Shown piece after piece: positions 32,808-41,624 of a DNA stretch of 64,000 nt. Positions within the stretch are counted from its first letter, which is position 1. Every line of letters starts with the position of its first letter. The DNA comes from Erysipelothrix urinaevulpis (GTDB taxonomy: Bacteria; Bacillota_I; Bacilli_A; Erysipelotrichales; Erysipelotrichaceae). The notes below the pieces were generated by a model, which saw only the letters and a list, made by a program, of their open reading frames with translations, had not been told where the DNA came from and did no database searches. A program made the position numbers and the translations under genes. The stretch is taken from the NCBI RefSeq assembly GCF_009828835.1, contig NZ_WTTB01000002.1, positions 62,001 to 126,000 of the forward strand, given 5' to 3'.

Positions 32808-34034
32808 ATGACAAAATTAGAAAAATATGCACAATTAGCTGTTCGTAAAGGCGTTAATGTGCAAAAAGGGCAAACACTTTTAATTAATGTTAAAGCTGAA
32901 CATTACGAATTTGCTAGAATGTTAGCAAAAGAAGCGTATGAAGCGGGTGCTAAAAAAGTCGTTATCAAATTTAATGATGATATTATTGGCAAAATGCATG
33001 TTGATTATCAAGATATTGATACTTTAACAACCATGCCTCAATGGCTCATTGATGAATATGATGATTATCTTGAAGATGATTTATGTCGTTTATCAGTTTA
33101 TGCTCCTTCACCTGGCTTAATGGCTGATACAGATGAAAACAAGTTGGCTGCACTCAATAAAGCTCAAGGTGAAGCACTTAAGCGTGTTCGTGAATATACA
33201 ATGGCTAACCGTGGTCAATGGTCTCTTGTATCGTTACCAACAAAAGAATGGGCGGCCGTTGTATTCCCAGAAATGGCGATTGATTTAGCGTATGACAAAT
33301 TATTGGATTCAATTCTCTATTCAGTTCGTATTGATGATGACAATGATCCAATTGAAGAATGGGATAAGCATAACAAACGCCTTGCTTACCAAAATAATCT
33401 TCTCAATGACTTAAATTTCAAATCACTTCATTTTAAAAACGATTTAGGTACTGATATTGTTGTTGGTTTAGTTAAAGATCATATTTGGGCAGGTGGAGAA
33501 GAAACATCGGAAAAAGGCTATACGTTTAATCCGAATATGCCAACCGAAGAATCATTCACAATGCCAGACAGAATGAATGTGAATGGCGTTGTATACAGTA
33601 CAAAACCGCTTAATTATAATGGTAAACTTATTGATGAGTTCTGGTTAAAATTTGAAAATGGTCGTGTTGTTGATTTTGATGCTAAACAATCAAAAGAAAC
33701 GTTACAATCACTTTTAGATACAGATGAAGGAAGTCGTCATATCGGAGAAATTGCTTTAATTTCTCATGATTCACCAATTTCAAACCTGAATATTTTATTC
33801 TTTAACACACTATTTGATGAGAATGCCTCATGCCACATGGCTTTGGGACGTGCTTATCCGATGAATATCAAAGGTGGGTTAGAGATGACTCAAGAAGAGT
33901 TGCTTGCTCATAATTCCAATGATTCAATCAATCATGAGGACTTTATGTTTGGTTCAAGTGATATGAAAATTGTTGGACTTAAACAAGATGGTGATGAAGT
34001 TATTGTCTTTGAAAACGGTAATTTTGTTATTTAA
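32808..34034 (+). CDS. Aminopeptidase, M29 family (AmpS/PepS)
   Basis: 408 residues, the usual size. It contains the M29 metal-site pieces MNVNGVVYSTKPL, HIGEIALISHDSPIS, NTLFDENASCHMALG and HEDFMFGSSDMKIVG. It removes N-terminal residues from peptides in the cytoplasm. The start at 32808 follows AAAGGGG directly after the glucokinase stop; a longer upstream frame would overlap that gene by 100 bases and lacks a site. Confidence 0.92.
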   Translation: MTKLEKYAQLAVRKGVNVQKGQTLLINVKAEHYEFARMLAKEAYEAGAKKVVIKFNDDIIGKMHVDYQDIDTLTTMPQWLIDEYDDYLEDDLCRLSVYAPSPGLMADTDENKLAALNKAQGEALKRVREYTMANRGQWSLVSLPTKEWAAVVFPEMAIDLAYDKLLDSILYSVRIDDDNDPIEEWDKHNKRLAYQNNLLNDLNFKSLHFKNDLGTDIVVGLVKDHIWAGGEETSEKGYTFNPNMPTEESFTMPDRMNVNGVVYSTKPLNYNGKLIDEFWLKFENGRVVDFDAKQSKETLQSLLDTDEGSRHIGEIALISHDSPISNLNILFFNTLFDENASCHMALGRAYPMNIKGGLEMTQEELLAHNSNDSINHEDFMFGSSDMKIVGLKQDGDEVIVFENGNFVI

Positions 34035-34035
34035 C

Positions 34036-34064
34036 TTGTATTATTGTTTAAAATATTGTATAAA
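34036..34064 (+). promoter_or_regulatory. Promoter of the thrS T-box transcript
   Basis: TTGTAT (34036-34041), 17-base spacer, TATAAA (34059-34064), immediately after the aminopeptidase stop. Confidence 0.72.
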
Positions 34065-34070
34065 GTAATA

Positions 34071-34288
34071 GAAGAAGCGTTGAAAAGGATATGAAATCTA
34101 AAGTTTGAAAAGAGAGGGTAACGGCTGGTGAAAGTTACTTGTAAAACTTTTTATTTTACCACCTTGGAGCTTGGTCTAATCAACCACGTATGCTGGCGAT
34201 AACAGCAATGAAGCGCATGATTTTTAATCATGAACTAAGGTGGTACCGCGTATAAACGTCCTTATTGTGATGTTTATGCGCTTTTTTT
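34071..34288 (+). promoter_or_regulatory. T-box leader, threonine specifier
   Basis: Stem I starts at AGAGAGGG (near 34111). The specifier ACC is at 34158-34160, six bases before TTGGAGC. The T-box motif AAGGTGGTACCGCG is at 34237-34250. The terminator stem GCGTATAAAC / GTTTATGCGC follows, with T7 at 34282-34288. The TGGT bulge predicts a tRNA-Thr with discriminator A. It should induce thrS when tRNA-Thr is uncharged. It accounts for the whole 274-base gap. Confidence 0.93.
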
Positions 34289-34308
34289 ATAGATAAAGGA
34301 GAGATAGA

Positions 34309-36069
34309 ATGGAAAATTCAAGTATAAATATTAAAGAGAACGAAGCTTTGAATGTTCTCAATCACTCAACAGCACACTTGCTTGCTCATGCAGTAAGTCG
34401 CTTATACCCTGATGCTAAATTTTGGGTTGGACCTGTGATTGAAGATGGTTTTTATTATGATATTGATTTAGGTGACAAAGTTTTAAAAGAGGAAGACTTG
34501 GAAAAAATCGAGTCGATGATGCGTAAAATATCTAAAGAAAACAAACGAATTAGTCGTGAGGAATTAACAAAAGAAGAAGCCTTAGACATGTTTTCAGATG
34601 ATCCCTATAAGTTGGATATCATCAACCGCTTAGCAGATGATGAGACAATATCTGCTTACCGTCAAGCAGAGTGGGTTGATTTATGTCGTGGACCTCATGT
34701 TGCATCAACAAAAGTCATGAAGAACTTCAAACTTACAAAAGTTTCAGGTGCATATTGGAAAGGTGATGCAAACAATAAAATGTTGCAACGCGTTTATGGA
34801 ATATCCTTTGAAAACAAAGAAGATCTTCAAAATTATTTAGATTGGTTAGAAGCAGCGAAACAACGAGATCACAAAAAGTTAGGTCGTGAACTTGAATTAT
34901 TTATGATGAGTGAATATGGTCCAGGAATGCCTTTCTGGATGCCTAACGGTATGAAATTACGTCATGCACTGGATACCTATTATCATGCTGCTCATATCCG
35001 CCGTGGGTATGAATTTATTGAAACGCCAACCATGTTAAGTAAAGAGTTATGGGAAGTTTCAGGTCATTGGGATAACTATCGTGAAAACATGTATATTTCA
35101 AAGGTTGATGATCGTGAATTTGCGATTAAACCGATGAACTGTCCAGGTGGAATGCTTGTTTACAAAAATGGGCTTCATTCATACCGTGATTTACCAATGC
35201 GTCTTGCTGAGATGGGACATGTACACCGTCATGAAGCCAGTGGTGCCTTAAACGGTTTATTCAGAGTTCGCTCGTTCACACAAGATGATGCTCACTTATT
35301 TATGCGTGAAGATCAATTACAAGATGAAATTGTAGAAATATTAGATTTTATTGACGAAGTTTACTCAGTTTTTGGCTTATCATACACCATCGAATTGTCA
35401 ACTCGACCTGAAGAAAAATACATCGGCGATATTGATGTATGGGATCGATCAGAAGAAGCCTTGCGTCAAGGATGTATTGCTGCAGGGAAAGAATTTAAGA
35501 TTAATGAAGGTGATGGCGCATTCTATGGTCCAAAACTTGACTTTAAAGTTAGAGACTCCTTAAATCGAATCTGGCAATGTGGTACTGTCCAATTAGATAT
35601 GAACTTACCTGAACGTTTTGACTTAAACTATGTTGATGCAAAGGGTGAAAAACAACGTCCAATTATGCTTCATCGAGCAATCTTTGGATCAATTGAGCGA
35701 TTCATTGGTATTTTGATTGAACACTTTGGAGGGGCATTCCCATTATGGCTTGCACCAAAACAAGTTGAAATCATTCCTGTGAATGCTGAATATCATTTAG
35801 ATTATGCTCATGAAATCTTGAATGAATTGAAAGCGATGGGAATTCGGGCAAGTGTTGATGGTCGTAATGAAAAATTAGGCTATCGCTTACGTGAAGCCCA
35901 AAAGAATAAAACACCAATGCAAGTAATTATTGGTGATCAAGAACTTGAAAATCGTTCAATTAACTTACGACGTTATGGTGAACGTAAACAAGTTTCAAGT
36001 TCACTTGAAGATTTCAAAGACTTGTTGAATCAAGAAATAAAAGATAAAACGATTCACACCATTGAATAA
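34309..36069 (+). CDS. thrS: Threonine--tRNA ligase lacking the N-terminal TGS domain
   Basis: 586 residues against about 640 in Escherichia coli or Bacillus. The editing domain is present (HSTAHLLAHA, with H19 and H23, and CRGPHVAST), as is the catalytic core (MNCPGGMLVYK, FRVRSFTQDDAHLF, IMLHRAIFGSIERFIG) and the C-terminal anticodon domain (KQVEIIPVNAEYH). Only 18 residues precede the HSTAH motif, so the usual TGS domain of about 60 residues is missing. GGAGAG lies before the ATG, and the upstream T-box terminator leaves no room for more coding sequence. Confidence 0.95.
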   Translation: MENSSINIKENEALNVLNHSTAHLLAHAVSRLYPDAKFWVGPVIEDGFYYDIDLGDKVLKEEDLEKIESMMRKISKENKRISREELTKEEALDMFSDDPYKLDIINRLADDETISAYRQAEWVDLCRGPHVASTKVMKNFKLTKVSGAYWKGDANNKMLQRVYGISFENKEDLQNYLDWLEAAKQRDHKKLGRELELFMMSEYGPGMPFWMPNGMKLRHALDTYYHAAHIRRGYEFIETPTMLSKELWEVSGHWDNYRENMYISKVDDREFAIKPMNCPGGMLVYKNGLHSYRDLPMRLAEMGHVHRHEASGALNGLFRVRSFTQDDAHLFMREDQLQDEIVEILDFIDEVYSVFGLSYTIELSTRPEEKYIGDIDVWDRSEEALRQGCIAAGKEFKINEGDGAFYGPKLDFKVRDSLNRIWQCGTVQLDMNLPERFDLNYVDAKGEKQRPIMLHRAIFGSIERFIGILIEHFGGAFPLWLAPKQVEIIPVNAEYHLDYAHEILNELKAMGIRASVDGRNEKLGYRLREAQKNKTPMQVIIGDQELENRSINLRRYGERKQVSSSLEDFKDLLNQEIKDKTIHTIE

Positions 36070-36094
36070 ATAATTTTAATAACAATTGACAAGT

Positions 36095-36127
36095 AAAAGA
36101 CAACAACGAAAAGATTGTTGTCTTTTT
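36095..36127 (+). terminator. Intrinsic terminator after thrS
   Basis: A twelve-pair stem AAAAGACAACAA / TTGTTGTCTTTT with an eight-base loop. The T run is in the right arm. Confidence 0.9.
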
Positions 36128-36210
36128 AAATCATTAGAGGGTGATTTAATGTCAATGTGACTGTGATTTATTGATATATATTGTATAATTTAAAATGAAA
36201 GGATGATTTT

Positions 36211-36759
36211 ATGAAAAAATTTAAACAAGGAATCATACTTGTACTCATGATTAGTTTATTGAGTGCTTGTTCAAAAATACCACAACAAAAGAAAGAAGAA
36301 AATATCTCTACCGATAATAATGCGGTTTTAGAACGTGATAAGGATGTTTTAACACCAAAAGAAATTGCTGATGCATTCAAAAAAGAGACCAATAACGCAT
36401 ATAAAATCAAAAGCATTGAGTTTATCAATGCCTCAAAAACATATAAAATTGATGGCTATGGTAAAAACGATGAAATAGAAATGAAACTGGATGGAAAAAC
36501 AGGGGGCGTCATTGTTCAAAACTTGGATGACCTTGACAAAAACAATCATGAAATTACTGATAAGCATTTGGAATCCATTGATAAAATAGTTGATCTTTCT
36601 TTAGCGGATGCGAAAGGAAGCTATAAACTTAAAGACTGGGAACTAGAATACGATGTCAAACGATTTGAGTTGTCTGTTGAACTTGTTGATAACAATCAAA
36701 ATGACATCGATTACACCTATGACATTGAAACAGAAAAATTAATTGAAAAAGATATCTAA
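36211..36759 (+). CDS. PepSY-like lipoprotein
   Basis: 182 residues. Lipobox LSAC at about 17-20, then a low-complexity linker, then a domain with the PepSY-like pattern LSLADAKGSYKLKDWELEYDVKR (central part) and YDIETEKLI near the end. PepSY domains are small extracytoplasmic modules, some inhibiting peptidases. TATAAT at 36184-36189 is a likely -10 element with a poor -35. Single gene between two terminators. Confidence 0.7.
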   Translation: MKKFKQGIILVLMISLLSACSKIPQQKKEENISTDNNAVLERDKDVLTPKEIADAFKKETNNAYKIKSIEFINASKTYKIDGYGKNDEIEMKLDGKTGGVIVQNLDDLDKNNHEITDKHLESIDKIVDLSLADAKGSYKLKDWELEYDVKRFELSVELVDNNQNDIDYTYDIETEKLIEKDI

Positions 36760-36765
36760 TAAATA

Positions 36766-36807
36766 AAAAAAGTTTAGGGTTCCCTTGTCGGAATCCTAAA
36801 CTTTTTT
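36766..36807 (+). terminator. Intrinsic terminator after the PepSY-like lipoprotein gene
   Basis: GTTTAGGGTTCC pairs with GGAATCCTAAAC (one G-T pair), flanked by A and T runs. It also marks the left edge of the carbohydrate locus. Confidence 0.93.
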
Positions 36808-36909
36808 ATGATTTTAATAAGAAAACAAAGACTATCTTATCTTAAACTGACTCAGCTCTTAACTATCAGAATTAAAGGGATTAAAATAGATTCAAGAGGT
36901 GAGCTTATT

Positions 36910-37596
36910 GTGGAACATGAATTAGGATTAAAGTTTTATAGTTTTAGTGTTGCACTATGGGATATCTTATTAAGCAATGCCATGTTTTTATTATTTAATA
37001 TATTTATTCCATTTGCATTTATTAGCTTGAAAACGAAGAATATTCTGGTACTAATCATCCTGATGATAATTTTTAGTTTAAATCTTATTCCTTCATTTAT
37101 TGCTATGCAATATGCCTTAAATAAAAAAATAAATCAAGATCAGTCAATCATAAAGTTATTTCTTGTAGGTTATAAAAATAGTTATAGAAATTGTTTGAAG
37201 GCTAATTTATTTTTTGTGATTTCGTTTTACTTGTTTTACTTAGATTATTTGTATTTTTCAAGCAGAAATTTGCAATCTGTTGCTCTTTTATTTGTAATCT
37301 TAATGATTGTGGAAGCGTATTTTGTCATGGCTTTTTGCACGATTCAGTCAAAATTTAATTTCTCATTTAAAGATACAATTCAACTAAGTATTATGTATAT
37401 CATGAAATTAACTAAACCAATGATGTTGAGTTTAGGTTTTTTATTAGGGTTTTTACTGTTAGTGAAGAATGGGGCTTGGATGACACTCTTTTTTATGTTT
37501 GCACTTGTTGCAAGGATAAACAATAAACAAAGTGAACAAGTGTGTGATGAAATTTATAGATTTCATACCAAGGAGGGTCTATTAGTCAATGAGTAG
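36910..37596 (+). CDS. DUF624 (YesL)-like membrane protein
   Basis: 228 residues with five or six membrane helices. It resembles DUF624/YesL proteins, which accompany CUT1 sugar transporters and YesMN-type regulators. The GTG at 36910 is chosen because AGAGGTGAG lies seven bases before it; a longer frame from 36808 would start inside the upstream terminator. Function of the family is unknown. It overlaps the SGNH hydrolase gene by eight bases, so it is the first gene of the carbohydrate locus. TTAACT-17-TAAAAT at 36859-36887 is a weak possible promoter. Confidence 0.62.
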   Translation: MEHELGLKFYSFSVALWDILLSNAMFLLFNIFIPFAFISLKTKNILVLIILMIIFSLNLIPSFIAMQYALNKKINQDQSIIKLFLVGYKNSYRNCLKANLFFVISFYLFYLDYLYFSSRNLQSVALLFVILMIVEAYFVMAFCTIQSKFNFSFKDTIQLSIMYIMKLTKPMMLSLGFLLGFLLLVKNGAWMTLFFMFALVARINNKQSEQVCDEIYRFHTKEGLLVNE

Positions 37597-38194
37597 AAAA
37601 AAGGTGTTGGCGATTGGTGATTCTTTAGTCTATGGTTATGGGTTAAAAGAAGAGAATCGATGGGTTAATGGTGTTAGTTCGCAATTAGATCTAGATTTGG
37701 TGAATTTATCTGTGAGTGGGAGTACTGTTCAAGATGTCATAAAACAGTATGAACGTATCAAACACGATCAGTTTGACTTCGTCTTAATGGGGTTTGGAAT
37801 GAACGATGTTGCTCAAATGATGGATAAGCGTGGGGCCTTAGATTTTAATGTCCTTGAAGAAAGGTCAAACAATTTATTGATGTTACTTGATAATTTAGAT
37901 ATTCCGATTCTTTATGTATCGGTTCACCACGTTGTTGAAAAAACGTATTATCAAAGACATCCTCAAAAAATGTATAAAAAAATCAGTATCAATGAAAGTT
38001 TAGGCTTATTCAATGACTGGATACGCAAACGATTAGAATTGAATGATATATGGGTTGTTGATTTATTCAATGATGATACATTTAAAAAAAGACGAGAGAC
38101 CTTACTAAGGCTCGATGATGGGTTACACTACTCTAAAGAAGGTTCAACGTTTGTTGCAAATAAAGTATTAGAAAAATTGGAGGAACAGTTATGA
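37589..38194 (+). CDS. SGNH/GDSL-type hydrolase
   Basis: 201 residues. Block I IGDSLVYGYG near 7-16 has the nucleophile serine, block III is GFGMND near 67-72, and block V is DGLHYSKEG near 176-184 with Asp and His. No signal peptide, so cytoplasmic. Likely an esterase removing acetyl or other ester groups from an imported glycan, judging from the flanking glycosidases. AAGGAGGG precedes the start, and it overlaps the next gene by four bases. Confidence 0.85.
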   Translation: MSRKKVLAIGDSLVYGYGLKEENRWVNGVSSQLDLDLVNLSVSGSTVQDVIKQYERIKHDQFDFVLMGFGMNDVAQMMDKRGALDFNVLEERSNNLLMLLDNLDIPILYVSVHHVVEKTYYQRHPQKMYKKISINESLGLFNDWIRKRLELNDIWVVDLFNDDTFKKRRETLLRLDDGLHYSKEGSTFVANKVLEKLEEQL

Positions 38195-40062
38195 TTGGTG
38201 TTATTTCACGAAATGAATCAGATATCACAAAAGTCTTAAAAAGTAATCATGTACCGTTTGAAATACTAGATGTTGATTTTAATAGTCTTGCTCAGTATGA
38301 ACAATTGATGATTTTAGGGGGAACTGATGATCAACCTTTAACATTTAATCTAAGACAGTATAGAATAATCGAAGATTTTATAAAAACGGGTAAAAAAGTA
38401 TTCGTCGAATACGTTGCTTCATTTGGCGCTTTTTTAACAGATGGTACGAAGCGAACGAGTTTTGAGAGAATTGCATTTGTTGAACAAGGTTGTGATACTT
38501 TATCCCACTTTGATTTAGTTGATACACAACAAGCACTACGGACGATTCCCTTTGATGAAGTCGAACTGGAGGCAAAGGTTAAAGCAGTCTTTACCCAAGA
38601 ACATGCTCACTCAAGATTAAAAAAAGACCAGCTTAAATATTGTATTAAGGATTATGCCTTATTTGAGCTGAATGACAATGTCTTGATTTCTACAGTCCAA
38701 TTAGCGAATTATCATCAGGGAGCCTATGCACCAATCCAAAAGGCAAACGGATTGATTGATTATGTTTTTGAGTGGTTGAATATAGGGACAGCCATTCAGC
38801 ATTTTGAACCGCTTGTTAAGTTTTTTAACGAATCCGATAAAAATAAAGTTATTGATCATATTCTTACATGGTTCAAAGAGAATGACTTATTGATTAATAA
38901 AGGTCGTGATGGTGTATATGAGGGATTTGGTTCAGAAATTTATCCAAATGGTGAGAGACGGTTTGCCGATGTTATTCGAGGAGATTGTAGTGGTGAAGTC
39001 TCTTTGTTTTATTGTCTGGCGGGACTATATTTTGATGATTCATCTTACATAGAAACAGCAGAAAATCTTGTGGATGCGTGTTTAAATGACTTCACCATCC
39101 ATGATGGAAAATGTCAAGGTTTTGTTCGTTGGTCTTCTGTTGCACTGGAAAGCACATACGGAGATGATGTTGCTCGGATGATTATACCCATTCTATTAAA
39201 GAATCTTTTGTATCAAGAAAATTTAGATGAATTGAAAACACTCGAAATGATTTGTGATTTTCATGTTAAGACGACTGGTTATGATGGTCAACGTCAAGCA
39301 AGATTTGAGCTAAGTAAATTAAATGAAACTGACTTTAAAGACTTGCAAGAAAAAGAGTGTCAATGTCCAAGTGCTCATTATAATGCCTATCTTAGTGCTT
39401 CGTTTCTTTTGGCTTACCTTCTGTTTGATAAAGAATCGTATTATCACTTAGGTTTACAAGGCCTTGATTCTTTAATGAAAATTTATCCAAACACTCGTCG
39501 TGAACAATCTCAAACTCAAGAACTCGCTCGTTTATTGATGCCATTAAGTATTGCATATTTAGTCAGTCAAGATCAACTCTACCTAAATTATATGAATCAA
39601 GTCTATCAAGACTTATTGAAGTACAAACATGAATCAGGGTGTTTCTTAGAATGGGATGAAGGGTATAAAGCAGTGATGCGCCATACAAAAGGGGACGGTG
39701 AATGTTCTCTTTTAGCAGAAAATGGCGATAGTGTGGTGGACCTTCTTTACACTAATAATTGGCTGCCGATGGCTTTCTCACTTGCGTATATTGCGAGTGA
39801 TGATGAACGATACTTCAATGAAGCAAAGAGTATTGTCCATTTTCTAGAATCAATTCAAATGAAATCAGATGATCAACGATTGAATGGTGTATGGTGTCGT
39901 GCATTTGATCCAGAAATATTTGAGTATTATGGATCACCTGCTGATAAAGGGTGGGGACCGTATAGTATTGAAACAGGTTGGACTGTTGCTGAGATTGGAG
40001 CAGGTATTTTGTTCTTAGAAAATATAGATGAGTTCAAGAAAAAATTATGGAGGGCTAAATGA
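38191..40062 (+). CDS. Predicted alpha/alpha-toroid carbohydrate-active protein with N-terminal GATase-like domain
   Basis: 623 residues, no signal peptide. Residues about 1-200 resemble a class-I glutamine-amidotransferase-like or ThuA-like domain (QLMILGGTDD, KKVFVEYVASFG). Residues about 205-615 are helix-rich with repeated hairpins (GEVSLFYCLAGLYF, YLSASFLLAYLLF, LLMPLSIAYLV, WLPMAFSLAYIAS), like six-hairpin glycosidase folds. A histidine/aspartate/glutamate-rich stretch near CFLEWDEGYKAVMRH could hold catalytic acids. I do not recognise a named family. It is coupled by overlaps to the esterase and the FAD oxidoreductase, so it probably acts on the same sugar. Confidence 0.55.
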   Translation: MIGVISRNESDITKVLKSNHVPFEILDVDFNSLAQYEQLMILGGTDDQPLTFNLRQYRIIEDFIKTGKKVFVEYVASFGAFLTDGTKRTSFERIAFVEQGCDTLSHFDLVDTQQALRTIPFDEVELEAKVKAVFTQEHAHSRLKKDQLKYCIKDYALFELNDNVLISTVQLANYHQGAYAPIQKANGLIDYVFEWLNIGTAIQHFEPLVKFFNESDKNKVIDHILTWFKENDLLINKGRDGVYEGFGSEIYPNGERRFADVIRGDCSGEVSLFYCLAGLYFDDSSYIETAENLVDACLNDFTIHDGKCQGFVRWSSVALESTYGDDVARMIIPILLKNLLYQENLDELKTLEMICDFHVKTTGYDGQRQARFELSKLNETDFKDLQEKECQCPSAHYNAYLSASFLLAYLLFDKESYYHLGLQGLDSLMKIYPNTRREQSQTQELARLLMPLSIAYLVSQDQLYLNYMNQVYQDLLKYKHESGCFLEWDEGYKAVMRHTKGDGECSLLAENGDSVVDLLYTNNWLPMAFSLAYIASDDERYFNEAKSIVHFLESIQMKSDDQRLNGVWCRAFDPEIFEYYGSPADKGWGPYSIETGWTVAEIGAGILFLENIDEFKKKLWRAK

Positions 40063-41624
40063 TGGTTGATGTAGCAATTATTGGTGGTGGTTTGGGTGGT
40101 GTTGCCGCAGCACTCGCTGCTTTAAGAAATGGCAAGAAAGTGTTTATGAGCGAAGAGTCATCTTGCTTAGGAGGCCAAGTTACAAGTCAAGGCGTCCCAC
40201 CTGATGAGCATGATTATATCGAAAAATATGGACGAACAGCAAGTTATCAAACATATCGTGAAAACATTCGTGACTATTACAAACGATTCTATCCCTTAAC
40301 ACAAAATGCGCAAGCGGATCTTACCTTAAATCCAGGAAATGGCTGGGTAAGTGCGCTGTGTCATGAGCCAGTTGTAAGTATGAAAGTATTGCACTCAATG
40401 CTTAATCCATATATTTTAAGTGGTCAATTAGACTTAAGATTTAATACAAACTGTATTTGGGCTAAAATGAATGACAATACCATCGAATCGGTCGGATTTA
40501 AACAAGGTCATCAAGAATTTAGCATCAGTGCTCAATTCTACCTTGATGCAAGTGAGATTGGTGATCTTTTACCACTGAGTCAAACTGACTATGTCACAGG
40601 AAGTGAATCTAAAGCAAAGACAGGGGAATATCATGCTAGCGATCATGAAGATCCTCTTGATATGCAGGCAATTACTTGGTGCTTCGCAGTTTCTTTAGAA
40701 GATGAGGGAGATTATACCATCGAAAAACCTGAACTTTATGATTTTTTCAAACAGCACCGATCTGATTTTTGGACCGGGAGTCAACTGAGTTGGACGTATG
40801 TTGAACCACACACACTTAAGCCTGTAGAAGGTTCAATGACCAAGGAAAAAGGTAAAGTTGATTTATTTGGCTATCGAAAAATTCTTGATCGTCATAATTT
40901 TAAAGATGGATTTCTAAGTGGTGATGTTACACTTGTGAACTGGCCACAAAATGATTACTGGTTAGGCCCCATCTATGAGATCGATGACCAATTAGCAACA
41001 ATGCATTACCATCAAGCCAAAGAGTTATCACGTTCGTTTTTATACTGGTTACAAACAGAAGCGGATGGTCATGGCTACCCAAATCTTAAACCACGGGGGG
41101 ATGTGATGGGGACTGATGATGGTTTTGCAATGCGTCCATATATTCGAGAATCACGGCGAATTGTGGGAGAGTTTACCGTCTTAGAATCCCATATTGGAGC
41201 TGAAATGCGAACAGATACTAGAGCTGAATTATTCGAAGACAGTGTTGGTGTAGGTCATTATCATTTAGATTTACATCCAAGCACTGGTGGGCGAACTTAT
41301 ATTGATATGGAAAGTTATCCATTTCAGATACCTATGGGCGCCTTGATACCCCAAAAAACAAGCAATCTTTTAGCCGCTGGAAAAACAATATCAACAACCC
41401 ATATAACTAACGGAACTTATCGTCTTCATCCTGTTGAATGGAATATTGGCGAGTCAGCAGCTTTAATGGCTACGTATTGTCTCGATCATGAGATATCAAT
41501 CAATACGTTATATCACCATCACATCAAAGAATTTCAAGAGTTTATTGTTAAACAAGGCGTTCAAATTGAATGGCCTGAAGAAGTTTTAAAAATTAGAGAA
41601 AACTATTTTTCAAAGGAGAACTAA
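40059..41624 (+). CDS. FAD-dependent oxidoreductase (PF12831 type)
   Basis: 521 residues. The N-terminal dinucleotide motif GGGLGGVAAALAAL is at about 9-22, followed by LGGQVTSQGVPP. The C-terminal FAD part has IPMGALIPQKTSNLLAAGKT, then THITNGTYRLHPVEWNIGESAALMA, as in PF12831 proteins. It is cytoplasmic, with no signal peptide. Substrate unknown; its place among glycosidases suggests oxidation or reduction of a sugar or glycoside, with FAD mediating a redox step before or after cleavage. It overlaps the preceding gene by ATGA and abuts the hexosaminidase gene with no gap. Confidence 0.82.
   Translation: MMVDVAIIGGGLGGVAAALAALRNGKKVFMSEESSCLGGQVTSQGVPPDEHDYIEKYGRTASYQTYRENIRDYYKRFYPLTQNAQADLTLNPGNGWVSALCHEPVVSMKVLHSMLNPYILSGQLDLRFNTNCIWAKMNDNTIESVGFKQGHQEFSISAQFYLDASEIGDLLPLSQTDYVTGSESKAKTGEYHASDHEDPLDMQAITWCFAVSLEDEGDYTIEKPELYDFFKQHRSDFWTGSQLSWTYVEPHTLKPVEGSMTKEKGKVDLFGYRKILDRHNFKDGFLSGDVTLVNWPQNDYWLGPIYEIDDQLATMHYHQAKELSRSFLYWLQTEADGHGYPNLKPRGDVMGTDDGFAMRPYIRESRRIVGEFTVLESHIGAEMRTDTRAELFEDSVGVGHYHLDLHPSTGGRTYIDMESYPFQIPMGALIPQKTSNLLAAGKTISTTHITNGTYRLHPVEWNIGESAALMATYCLDHEISINTLYHHHIKEFQEFIVKQGVQIEWPEEVLKIRENYFSKEN

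Noticed and set aside
36808-36909. 34-residue extension of the DUF624-like protein
   Set aside because: It starts inside or at the edge of the upstream terminator and has no binding site; the GTG at 36910 has a good one.
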